A stretch of 64,000 bases of DNA from CALBPI01 sp039027435. GTDB taxonomy: Bacteria > Pseudomonadota > Gammaproteobacteria > Steroidobacterales > Woeseiaceae. Positions within the stretch are counted from its first letter, which is position 1. The number at the start of each line of letters is the position of its first letter. The translations under genes and the position numbers were made by a program. Under the pieces are notes generated by a model. That model worked only from the letters and a program-made list of their open reading frames with translations. It did not search any database and was not told the origin of the DNA. The DNA is taken from positions 124,001-188,000 of the forward strand of contig JBCCKF010000001.1 of assembly GCA_039027435.1 (NCBI GenBank), given 5' to 3'. This document shows, piece by piece, positions 8,164 through 16,306 of the stretch.

Positions 8164-9284
8164 CCGCTCAGGACTTGGCGTTCCGTCTCCGACAAGCCTT
8201 GAAGCTCATGATCTTCGTCGTCGGGCGCGATCAATGAAAACACGTCGAGCAGTTCTGCAGGCGCGATGTCGCGCACAATAAACACGACTCGAGAGCGGTG
8301 ATCGTCGCTCGGCCAGGCCGACAATATTTCTGGTGGGTGCCAAATGTGTTGTACGCCATGAACGACCATCGGCACCGGCAGCTCACTCACGTTCAGTAGC
8401 CCTTTGACACGAAGCAAGTCTGGCCCACGCAACCTGGCAAGCTCAGCAAACCATGCATCAAACACCCTCGCCGACTTGGGCGTTTCGAACGTCAGACTGA
8501 ACGACCGAATCCGCTCATCATGCCGGTTGAGATCATGATGATGGTGGTCATGGTCGTGCTCATGATGATGGTCGTGCTCATGATGATGGCCGTGATGCGG
8601 CACTTGATCATCGGCGAGCCACGCTTCCACAGACAGCCCTACAAGCTCCGGATTAAATGAGGAACCGCGCAACAGGCTCGCGAGCGTTTCTGGATCGGGC
8701 TGACTCGAAAATAGCCGTGCGGTAGGGTTCAGTTTTTGAACCCATTCGCGCGTCTCCGACAATTGAGCCTCGCTCGCAAGATCCGACTTCGTCAGGATTA
8801 CCGAATCGGCGACCGCAATTTGTTTCGGTGCTTCGTGCTGTGTGTTTAGCGTTGCAACGGCATTAACGCTGTCGACCACGGTAATGATCTGGCTCAAGCG
8901 ATAGCGGTCGCGAATCGCAGTGTCAGCGACAAATGTCTGCACAATCGGCGCGGGATCTGCAAGCCCCGTGGTTTCGATCAGCACCTCATCGAACCAACGC
9001 TGCCCGTCGCGAGAATAGCGCCACGGCGCCTCGCGCAACGTCTTGGTCAGATCGCCACGGATGGTGCAACACAAGCAGCCATTAGCGAGCTCGACAAAAC
9101 TCGAATCCATATCTGACTGCGCAACCAGATCATGATCGACGCCGACCGAACCAAACTCGTTCACAATCACCAGAAAGCGTGGGCTGTCCGGTTGCTTGAT
9201 CAGACCGTTGAGCAGTGTAGTCTTGCCGGCACCTAGAAAACCGGTCAGCACCGTAACGGGAATTCTTTTGTCAGTGTCTTCCAT
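8160..9284 (-). CDS. COG0523 (CobW/ZNG1-like) GTPase with His-rich linker
   Basis: 374 residues. Walker A is GFLGAGKTT at residues 15-23 and the family metal motif GCLCC is at about 69-73. A His-rich linker at about 227-255 precedes the CobW C-terminal domain. These G3E GTPases are metallochaperones; the GCxCC plus His-rich layout and these neighbours favour zinc. It is transcribed against the ABC/DUF3299 genes and divergently from the HupE gene. An imperfect inverted repeat lies between the divergent starts. Confidence 0.9.
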   Translation of the reverse strand: MEDTDKRIPVTVLTGFLGAGKTTLLNGLIKQPDSPRFLVIVNEFGSVGVDHDLVAQSDMDSSFVELANGCLCCTIRGDLTKTLREAPWRYSRDGQRWFDEVLIETTGLADPAPIVQTFVADTAIRDRYRLSQIITVVDSVNAVATLNTQHEAPKQIAVADSVILTKSDLASEAQLSETREWVQKLNPTARLFSSQPDPETLASLLRGSSFNPELVGLSVEAWLADDQVPHHGHHHEHDHHHEHDHDHHHHDLNRHDERIRSFSLTFETPKSARVFDAWFAELARLRGPDLLRVKGLLNVSELPVPMVVHGVQHIWHPPEILSAWPSDDHRSRVVFIVRDIAPAELLDVFSLIAPDDEDHELQGLSETERQVLSG

Positions 9285-10131
9285 TAATCATCTGCGCCGA
9301 CTACAGGGATGTTGCCGACAGTATAGCGGTTACATCAACCTAGGACGGCTTCTGTGGCTCGTCGCCGCCTGCACGACTCTGTTACTCGGCGCGGCCAATT
9401 TGCATGCCCATCCGGAAGACGAGTTCTGTGTGCCTGGTGAGGGCAGCCTGGACCCAGCGCTTTGCGAACAGCTGGCAGCTCTCGATAGTGCCAACGGTAA
9501 TTCAGCTCGAACGGTGCAGCCAATCCTTGATGCGACGGGCGCGCCGCGCAGTGCCTCGTCCACAGCGGTGCTCTACGTTGGCATTGGGGTCGGACACATC
9601 CTGCCCGGCGGTCTGGACCACATCCTGTTTGTACTGGCCCTCTTTCTCACCTCGGCAAAAGCAAGGCCACTCGTAATTCAAATCACCTGCTTCACGCTGG
9701 CACACAGCGTAACGCTGGGATTAGCCGCCGCAGGTGTCATCTCTCCATCCGCTGACATCGTCGAGCCGTTAATTGCCGCAACGATCGCCTTTGTCGCGAT
9801 TGAGAACCTCCTGGTTGATGAAATGCCAAGCTGGCGACCGCTTGTCGTCTTCGGGTTCGGTCTGTTGCACGGACTTGGGTTTGCAGGGTTCTTTGGCGAG
9901 CTCGGATTGCCGCAGGGGCAATTCTGGAGCGGGTTGATCGGATTCAATATCGGCGTCGAAATAGGTCAGCTGAGTATCGTGTTGCTCGCCTGGCTCAGCC
10001 TGGCCGCTTGGATGAAATTCAACAAAACCGTAGTAGAGCGCAACTACCGGAGCTGGATTGCGCGACCTGCGTCCGTGCTGATCGGGCTAACCGGACTGTG
10101 GTGGACCATCGAACGCGTAGCGCTAGCATAA
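9274..10131 (+). CDS. HupE/UreJ family membrane protein
   Basis: About 285 residues. A signal-like helix (LLWLVAACTTLLLGA) is followed by a short Cys-containing periplasmic part and about six membrane segments. The family core GVGHILPGGLDHILFV has the conserved His and Asp residues expected to bind Ni or another divalent metal. The start is uncertain. No ATG lies near the signal peptide; in-frame candidates are ATG 9196 (deep in the opposing GTPase gene), TTG 9268, GTG 9274 and CTG 9292. GTG 9274 is used here, which overlaps the divergent GTPase start. Family members transport nickel or cobalt; in this cluster a zinc-linked role is equally plausible. Confidence 0.78.
   Translation: MSSINHLRRLQGCCRQYSGYINLGRLLWLVAACTTLLLGAANLHAHPEDEFCVPGEGSLDPALCEQLAALDSANGNSARTVQPILDATGAPRSASSTAVLYVGIGVGHILPGGLDHILFVLALFLTSAKARPLVIQITCFTLAHSVTLGLAAAGVISPSADIVEPLIAATIAFVAIENLLVDEMPSWRPLVVFGFGLLHGLGFAGFFGELGLPQGQFWSGLIGFNIGVEIGQLSIVLLAWLSLAAWMKFNKTVVERNYRSWIARPASVLIGLTGLWWTIERVALA
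9308..9336. promoter_or_regulatory. Imperfect inverted repeat between COG0523 and HupE genes
   Basis: The outer arms are GATGT and ACATC; inner arms match partly (eight of twelve positions). It lies just upstream of the GTPase start and inside the likely 5' region of the HupE gene. It could be a metal-regulator operator. The resemblance to known Zur boxes is weak. Confidence 0.25.
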
Positions 10132-10163
10132 AAAAGGGCGAACGACCCATTGATCGTTCGCCC
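10130..10163 (-). terminator. Intrinsic terminator of the M3 peptidase gene
   Basis: A 10-base perfect stem, GGGCGAACGA (10136-10145) and TCGTTCGCCC (10154-10163), has an 8-base loop. On the minus strand it is followed by six T, encoded as the A run at 10130-10135. It sits between the convergent M3 and HupE genes. Confidence 0.85.
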
Positions 10164-10189
10164 CTAATCAAGCTCAAAGCGTGTTCGAA

Positions 10190-12364
10190 TCAGTCGCCGC
10201 CCGTACCCGCTTCAAAACCGCGACCAGTCAGCAGCGGCTCGATACTCGGATCGGCGCCACGGAAGTTGCGATACAACGCGTCGGCTTCTTGCAAACCGCC
10301 CGCCTCGTACACCCACTTCTTGAGGCGTCCAGCGACTTCCTGATCAAAGATGTCTTCCGCTTCAACAAACGCATTGAAGCCATCCGCGTCCAGAATTTCC
10401 GACCACAGGTAAGCGTAATAACCGGCGGAATAACCACCCGCAAAAATGTGGCTGAAGTACTGCGAGCGATAACGAGGCTCAATCTCGTCGATCAACCCGT
10501 ATTCGTTTAGGACCTTCTCTTCAAACGCCGAAGCGTCCGTGATTTGTGCCGCCTCTTCCTCGGTCAGCATGTGCCAGCGAAGATCGAGCAACGATGCAGC
10601 GATATACTCGGTCGTGCTGAAGCCCTGATTGTGGTTTGCCGCCGCAAGCATGCGCTCAACCAACGCCTCCGGGATCACCTCACCGGTCTCATGGTGTTTT
10701 GCGTAAAGCTCCAGCATTTGCGGTTCCGCAGTCCAGTGCTCGAGGATTTGTGCCGGGAACTCGGTGTAATCACGCGGGCCGTCAACACCGGAGAATGTCG
10801 GGTAATCGATTTTCGTCATGATCCCGTGCAAGCCGTGACCAAACTCATGGAAGAGCGTCGATACTTCGTCAAATCGAAGCAGCGTCGGCTCTCCGGCCGC
10901 TGGCGTCGTCAGGTTCATGTTGTTCGAGACGATCGGTCGGATGTTCGAACCGCCATAATTCGAAGCCTGACGGAAGCTGTTCATCCACGCACCGCCTCGC
11001 TTGGAGTCACGCGCGTACATATCGAACATGAAAACGCCAAGGTGCGTTCCGTCCGCTTCTTTGACTTCATATGCCGTAACAACGTCGTTCCAAACCGGCG
11101 CATCCAGCGGAGTAAACGTGATACCGAACAAGCGTTCTGCCATCTCGAAAGCGCCCTCGGTGACCGCGCCAAGCTCGAAATACGGCTTCAATTCGTTTTC
11201 ATCGATATCGAACCGTTCTTTACGAATCTTCTCGGAGTAGTGCCACCAATCGTGACCGGCAAAGGTGAACGCATCACCGATCATGGCCTGCATATCGGCA
11301 CGCTCTTCCTTCGCGCGTGCAAGGCCCGGCTCCCAGACACGAAGCAGGAAGTCTTCCGCACCTTTCGGCGTGCGCGCCATGTTGTACTCGAGGATGTAAT
11401 GCGCATGCGATTCATAACCCAGCAGGGCGGCGCGCTTCGCCCGAAGCTGCGCCACCTTGATCGCTATGGGGCCATTGTCAACGTCGCCCTCACTCGCGCG
11501 CAGACGATATCCATTGAAGGCCTGTTCACGCAGGTCGCGATTCTCGGACTGCGTCATAAAGGTCTCGTAGACCGAGCGATCGAGGGTAACCACCCAAGCG
11601 TTCTCGTCTTCGTTCCAGATACTGGACTTGAAAGAGTCAGACAATCCGGCGGTGTCCGCTTCGTCGGTGATCTTGAGCTTGAACGCCTTGGTTGAGCTCA
11701 ACAGGTTCTGACCGAAATTGGTCGTCAGGCCCGACAGCTCTTCGTTGATCGCCGCCACTTTCGTTTTCGTGTCGGCGTCAAGCGCTGCGCCAGAACGCAC
11801 GAACGCACGATGCGTGAGCTCGAGCAAGCGCGCCTGCTGCTCATCGAGATCCAGCGTATCGCGCGCCTCGTAGACCGTCTTGACGCGATTCCAGAGCGTG
11901 TCGTTAAACGTGATGTTGTCGGACTCCCGCGTCCACAGTGGATAGATAATCCCCTGCAGCTCACGCTTTTTCGCGTTGAGTTCGGTGCCGGTCAGATTTC
12001 CGAAAACGAGGCCGACCTTGATGGCAAGTCCGCCCACCGACTCGAGCTCGAGGATGGTGTTCTCAAAGGTCGGCGCATCCGGGTTGTCCACGATCGCTTC
12101 GATTTCGTCGCGCTGCTCGAGCATCGCCTTCTTGAAGGCAGGAAGGAAGTCATCGTCGGAAATCACATCAAACGGCGGCACACCGAAAGGCGTGTCCCAG
12201 TCGGCGAGGAACGGGTTGCCTTCCAGCTCGGCGTCGGTGACCGCCAGCTCATCGGTTTCAGTCGACGCGGATTCGGTGGTTTCAACAGTGGTCTCGGTTT
12301 CGCCGCCGCAAGCAACAACGGCGAACGCCGCCATGAAAATGGCTAGCAATCGAAATAGCTTCAT
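10190..12364 (-). CDS. M3 family metallopeptidase (Dcp/oligopeptidase A-like), lipoprotein
   Basis: 724 residues from the ATG at 12364, chosen because it opens a lipoprotein signal peptide with lipobox VVAC around residue 19; the frame extends further upstream without a better start. The zinc motif HEFGH is at about 506-510, in the typical context LFHEFGHGLHG. Length and motif fit peptidyl-dipeptidase Dcp or oligopeptidase A types. The lipobox predicts an envelope location, unlike the cytoplasmic E. coli enzymes. It would trim peptides in the periplasm. It is divergent from an M1 zinc peptidase gene. Confidence 0.9.
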   Translation of the reverse strand: MKLFRLLAIFMAAFAVVACGGETETTVETTESASTETDELAVTDAELEGNPFLADWDTPFGVPPFDVISDDDFLPAFKKAMLEQRDEIEAIVDNPDAPTFENTILELESVGGLAIKVGLVFGNLTGTELNAKKRELQGIIYPLWTRESDNITFNDTLWNRVKTVYEARDTLDLDEQQARLLELTHRAFVRSGAALDADTKTKVAAINEELSGLTTNFGQNLLSSTKAFKLKITDEADTAGLSDSFKSSIWNEDENAWVVTLDRSVYETFMTQSENRDLREQAFNGYRLRASEGDVDNGPIAIKVAQLRAKRAALLGYESHAHYILEYNMARTPKGAEDFLLRVWEPGLARAKEERADMQAMIGDAFTFAGHDWWHYSEKIRKERFDIDENELKPYFELGAVTEGAFEMAERLFGITFTPLDAPVWNDVVTAYEVKEADGTHLGVFMFDMYARDSKRGGAWMNSFRQASNYGGSNIRPIVSNNMNLTTPAAGEPTLLRFDEVSTLFHEFGHGLHGIMTKIDYPTFSGVDGPRDYTEFPAQILEHWTAEPQMLELYAKHHETGEVIPEALVERMLAAANHNQGFSTTEYIAASLLDLRWHMLTEEEAAQITDASAFEEKVLNEYGLIDEIEPRYRSQYFSHIFAGGYSAGYYAYLWSEILDADGFNAFVEAEDIFDQEVAGRLKKWVYEAGGLQEADALYRNFRGADPSIEPLLTGRGFEAGTGGD

Positions 12365-12443
12365 TGGTTTATAGTCCCATGCAAATGTGCGCGATCGATC
12401 GCGCCGACAAAAGCGACCGGTTGCGACAGAGCAACCGATGAAC

Positions 12444-12456
12444 GTTATAGTATAGC
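12444..12456. promoter_or_regulatory. Palindromic AT-rich site between divergent M3 and M1 peptidase genes
   Basis: GTTATAGTATAGC matches the core of the gammaproteobacterial Zur box (GTTATANTATAAC) at all but one fixed position. It sits between two genes for zinc enzymes. It could equally be overlapping -10 elements of the two divergent promoters: TATAGT on the plus strand and TATACT on the minus strand. Confidence 0.35.
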
Positions 12457-12489
12457 AGTTCCCGTCCCCCTCTGAATGGATTCCAACCG

Positions 12490-14931
12490 ATGAAGAAGTT
12501 GTTTGCGTTGTGCCTCGCACTGGCCTGTTCCTGCGCCTTGGCGGAGGTCGTACAGACCAAAGGCGAGTTTGTTGACAAGTTCCGGCAACTCGATGAGTCG
12601 CTACCCTCCCCAAACGTCTATCGCACCGCTGGGGGCGAACCCGGACACCGCTACTGGCAACAGGAAGTCGACTACGACATCGATGTGACACTCGATGAGG
12701 CGAAACGTCGTCTCACCGCATCGCAAACGATCAGCTACACCAACAACAGCCCAGATACCCTGCGTTTTCTGTGGCTTCAGTTGGACCAGAATCGCTTCAG
12801 AAGTGATTCTCTTGCCGAGCGGTCGGCAGCATTCGCTGATCCAAGCCGTCGCGGCCCGGCCGTCACCTTCGACGAAGCTGCTCCGAAAATGAGCCTCGGT
12901 GAGCTGCGCCGTCAGCAGTTCATGACAGACACTGAGCTTGGTTACGAGATCAGCAACGTTCAGGAAACCAACGGTCGCGAACTTGCCTATACCATCGTCG
13001 GCACGCTGATGCGGATCGATCTGAATCGCCCATTGGCACCGGGTAAGTCAACCGGTTTCCGAATGAACTTTGCCTATAACATCGTCGAAGAAGATGCGGT
13101 CTCGGCGCGCTCCGGTTATGAACACTTTCCGGATGATGCGCGCGAGGGCGGCAACGATATTTTCCTGATCGCGCAGTGGTTCCCGAGACTGGCCGCCTAC
13201 ACCGACTACGAGGGTTGGACCAATAAGGAGTTCCTCGGCCGGGGCGAGTTCACGCTCGAGTTCGGCGACTACACGGTCGACATCACCGTTCCGGCGGATC
13301 ACTTGGTCTCCTCAACAGGCGAGCTGAAAAATGCAAACGGCGTACTGACGGCGACGCAGCGTCAGCGCCTGCAGACGGCGCGCACGGCCGATGAGCCCGT
13401 CTTTATCGTCACGCCCGAAGAAGCCCTAGATAACGAAGCGGAAGGCACAGACGGCACAAAAACCTGGCGTTTTGAGGCCGAGAATGTCCGTGACTTCGCC
13501 TGGGCCTCGTCGCGCAAATTCATCTGGGATGCACAGGGCTATCAGCAAGGCGGTTCGGTTCAGCCGTTAGTGATGGCCATGAGCTTTTACCCCAAAGAGG
13601 GCGAGCCACTGTGGTCGAACTACTCGACCGCCTCGGTCATCCACACCATGGAGGTGTATTCGCGATTCTCATTCGACTACCCCTACCCCACTGCACAGTC
13701 CGTGAACGGACCGGTCGGCGGGATGGAGTACCCAATGATCACCTTCAACGGTCCGCGCACCGATCTGCAGGACGATGGCACAAGAACCTACACGCTCGCC
13801 GAGAAGCGCTTTCTGGTCGGCGTTGTCATCCATGAGATTGGGCACATCTATTTCCCGATGACCGTTAACTCGGACGAGCGGCAATGGACCTGGATGGACG
13901 AAGGCCTCAACAGCTTCCTGGATGCTATGGCCTGCCTGGAATGGGACCCGGATATGCCTTGGCGTGTCGAGCCTCGCGATATCGTGAACTACATGAAATC
14001 GGAACAACAGGTGCCGATCATGACCCAGTCCGACAGCGTATTGCAGCTCGGACCGAATGCTTACTCGAAGCCGACCGTGGCGCTGATGATTCTTCGCGAA
14101 ACGGTGCTCGGTCGCGAGCTCTTCGATTTCGCGTTCAAAGAGTACTCCCGACGCTGGCGATTCCGTCGCCCCACACCTGCCGATTTCTTCCGCACGATGG
14201 AGGAGGCGTCGGGTGTCGACCTGGATTGGTTCTGGCGCGGCTGGTTCTATACAACCGACCATGTCGACATCTCACTCGACCGCATCTGGAAATTGCGTCT
14301 GGATACCAAAGACCCGGATATTGACTTCGCGAGACGCCGACAGGAAGAAGCCGACAAACCTGCATCGCTGACGGTGCAGCGCAACCGTGAAGCCGGCATG
14401 CAAACCTGGGTCGAACGTAACCCCGGTCGTGATGACTTCTATGATGAGAACGATCAGTTCACCGTCACCAACAAAGAGCGCAATGCTTATCAGGAGTTTC
14501 TGAAAGGACTCGATGATTGGGAACGCGCCACAATCGAACGTGCTGTCGCAGAAGATCGCAATTATTACGTACTCGAGTTCTCCAACATCGGGGGCCTGGT
14601 CATGCCGATTCCGCTCGAACTGACGTTCGAGGACGGCAGCACGATGCGCTATGAAATTCCGGCGGAAATCTGGAGACGGAATGCGCGAGCGGTTAAGAAG
14701 CTGATCGTCACCGATAAGGAAGTGGTTAGCGTCACGGCGGACCCGCGATGGGAAACCGCAGACGTAAATATGGACAACAACCACTACCCGCGTCAGATCG
14801 TCCCGTCCCGGATCGAGATGTTCAAATCGCCGCCGCGCGAAGGGTTCGAATACCGCGACATCATGCAAGACAGCAAAACAGAACTGAACACCTGCGAGGA
14901 GAGCGAGGACAGCGAGTGTACCGACGAGTAA
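12490..14931 (+). CDS. M1 family zinc metallopeptidase, secreted
   Basis: 813 residues with a signal peptide at 1-18 (cleavage near CALA). The M1 zinc motif HEIGH is at 448-452 with the third ligand Glu 19 residues later (about 471) in MDEG, the exact HExxH-x18-E spacing. The exopeptidase-like signature GGMEYPMITF is upstream. It is an aminopeptidase-like enzyme of the periplasm or outer surface. The C-terminal 200 residues, with charged stretches, are less conserved. The stop overlaps the next gene, encoding a DUF6702 protein, by 16 bases. Confidence 0.9.
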   Translation: MKKLFALCLALACSCALAEVVQTKGEFVDKFRQLDESLPSPNVYRTAGGEPGHRYWQQEVDYDIDVTLDEAKRRLTASQTISYTNNSPDTLRFLWLQLDQNRFRSDSLAERSAAFADPSRRGPAVTFDEAAPKMSLGELRRQQFMTDTELGYEISNVQETNGRELAYTIVGTLMRIDLNRPLAPGKSTGFRMNFAYNIVEEDAVSARSGYEHFPDDAREGGNDIFLIAQWFPRLAAYTDYEGWTNKEFLGRGEFTLEFGDYTVDITVPADHLVSSTGELKNANGVLTATQRQRLQTARTADEPVFIVTPEEALDNEAEGTDGTKTWRFEAENVRDFAWASSRKFIWDAQGYQQGGSVQPLVMAMSFYPKEGEPLWSNYSTASVIHTMEVYSRFSFDYPYPTAQSVNGPVGGMEYPMITFNGPRTDLQDDGTRTYTLAEKRFLVGVVIHEIGHIYFPMTVNSDERQWTWMDEGLNSFLDAMACLEWDPDMPWRVEPRDIVNYMKSEQQVPIMTQSDSVLQLGPNAYSKPTVALMILRETVLGRELFDFAFKEYSRRWRFRRPTPADFFRTMEEASGVDLDWFWRGWFYTTDHVDISLDRIWKLRLDTKDPDIDFARRRQEEADKPASLTVQRNREAGMQTWVERNPGRDDFYDENDQFTVTNKERNAYQEFLKGLDDWERATIERAVAEDRNYYVLEFSNIGGLVMPIPLELTFEDGSTMRYEIPAEIWRRNARAVKKLIVTDKEVVSVTADPRWETADVNMDNNHYPRQIVPSRIEMFKSPPREGFEYRDIMQDSKTELNTCEESEDSECTDE

Positions 14932-15428
14932 CTCGCCGCCTTGTGGTTGCAGCGGTCGGCGTACTGATCGCTGCAACCACGTTCGCACATCAAGCGAAGG
15001 AAGCCGTCACCCAGGTGCTGTTCAACGAGCGCACGGGCAACATTGAGGTGATGCACCGGTTCTTGTTGCATGACGCTGAGCACGCACTTCGCCGGGTAAA
15101 GGGCATCAACGCCGACCTAATGCGTTCTGAGGAATCGCGACAAGCTTTTGCGGACTATGCCCACGCGAACTTCAGTCTTCGAGACCAGGACGGCGAGCTA
15201 CTGACGCTTCGCAGCGTCGGGCATGAGATCGAGGGGAAGTTTCTCTGGGTGTATGCCGAAGCACCGGCACCCTCGGACATCACCGCCCTCGAAATATCGC
15301 ATGGGGCATTGCGTGACATCTGGCCGGATCAGGTCAATCTCGTGAACGTCGATCGGGGTGGGCAGTCCGAGTCCGCGCTCTTCGCGGCCGGAGCGACATC
15401 GATCCGGGTCGAAATCCCTGCTGACTAG
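14916..15428 (+). CDS. DUF6702 family protein
   Basis: 170 residues starting with GTG at 14916. This choice gives a clean basic-then-hydrophobic signal peptide (RRLVVAAVGVLIAATTFAHQ) and a GAGGA-type ribosome site upstream; longer in-frame starts lie inside the M1 gene. The mature part matches the DUF6702 pattern of a small periplasmic protein, with FLLHDAEHAL and a C-terminal IRVEIPAD. It is translationally coupled to the M1 peptidase gene by a 16-base overlap, so a joint envelope role is likely. Function is unknown. Confidence 0.72.
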   Translation: MYRRVTRRLVVAAVGVLIAATTFAHQAKEAVTQVLFNERTGNIEVMHRFLLHDAEHALRRVKGINADLMRSEESRQAFADYAHANFSLRDQDGELLTLRSVGHEIEGKFLWVYAEAPAPSDITALEISHGALRDIWPDQVNLVNVDRGGQSESALFAAGATSIRVEIPAD

Positions 15429-15542
15429 CGCTCGACGACCAAGGTCGACCTATGAATCTATGTGTCGGACTGCCTTACACTCTCCTCCACCAGCCGCGGA
15501 CGCACTATCCAAATTATCTTTTAACTCAATCGCTTATGCTTC

Positions 15543-15558
15543 TGGCACGAAACCTGCT
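15543..15558 (+). promoter_or_regulatory. Sigma-54 (-24/-12) promoter of the PEP-CTERM gene
   Basis: TGGCACGAAACCTGCT fits TGGCACG-N4-YTGCW with the required GG and GC start-to-start spacing of 12 bases. It lies 58 bases upstream of the PEP-CTERM start. Sigma-54 promoters in front of PEP-CTERM genes, driven by PrsK/PrsR, are known from exosortase-containing bacteria. Confidence 0.75.
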
Positions 15559-15615
15559 TCCTCACAAACAATAATCTATCAATTGCCCATGGGCACGCTT
15601 TTCGGAGTTTGAGTA

Positions 15616-16230
15616 ATGAAATTGTTGACGAAAATCGCATCTGGAGCCGCTGCAATCGCGCTGTCGATGACCGCGAACGCATCTCTGATCGTGAACGGCG
15701 GTTTTGAAGATACCGACGTCAATGGCGGTAACGGCGGCTGGGAGTGGTATGACTCCTCAAACGTTGACGGTTGGGAAGGCAGCAACATCGAGATCTGGCA
15801 GGATTTCGGCAACATCGGCCCTTACGAAGGCAACCAGCATGCTGAGTTGAATGCACACCCGGGCAGCGGCGATGCATTCTCGATCTTCCAGACGTTTGCG
15901 ACCGACCCAGGCCAGGTCTACGAGCTGTTCTTCGCATACGGCGCACGCCGCAATGACGACGAGTCGTTCCAGGTGCAATTGACGGGCGCAGGCAGCCTGC
16001 TGGACCGTCTGATGGACGACCACACCGTGAACAACTGGAGCACATTCACCTACGTGTTCACGGCTGATTCAACCTCCACAACGCTGACTTTTACCTCAGT
16101 AACACCGCGCGATGGCACGGTCGGCAACTTCCTCGACGGCGTTAGCGTTGTTAGCGTCCCGGCTCCAGGTACGTTGCTTTTGTTGGGTGGCGCTTTGATT
16201 GGTCTTGGACTGCGTCGCCGAAAAGTCTGA
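15616..16230 (+). CDS. PEP-CTERM sorting domain protein
   Basis: 204 residues. A signal peptide (about 1-22, ending NASL) is followed by a beta-rich secreted domain that begins LIVNGGFED, as in DUF642-like or carbohydrate-binding proteins. The C-terminal tripartite signal is VPAPGT, a hydrophobic helix LLLLGGALIGLGL and RRRKV. Such proteins are processed by exosortase and exported with exopolysaccharide. No exosortase gene is in the window. A good sigma-54 promoter lies upstream and a strong hairpin terminator downstream, so it is probably monocistronic. Confidence 0.88.
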   Translation: MKLLTKIASGAAAIALSMTANASLIVNGGFEDTDVNGGNGGWEWYDSSNVDGWEGSNIEIWQDFGNIGPYEGNQHAELNAHPGSGDAFSIFQTFATDPGQVYELFFAYGARRNDDESFQVQLTGAGSLLDRLMDDHTVNNWSTFTYVFTADSTSTTLTFTSVTPRDGTVGNFLDGVSVVSVPAPGTLLLLGGALIGLGLRRRKV

Positions 16231-16252
16231 TTTACAGCGAATAAAACAAATG

Positions 16253-16290
16253 AAAAAACGCGCTTGCTCGTTGAGCAAGCGCGTTTTTTT
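16253..16290. terminator. Bidirectional terminator between PEP-CTERM and TonB receptor genes
   Basis: An 11-base perfect stem, CGCGCTTGCTC (16259-16269) and GAGCAAGCGCG (16273-16283), has loop GTT. It is flanked by six A on the left and seven T on the right, so it serves both convergent genes. Confidence 0.93.
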
Positions 16291-16306
16291 GTTGCGGATG
16301 ATCTGA

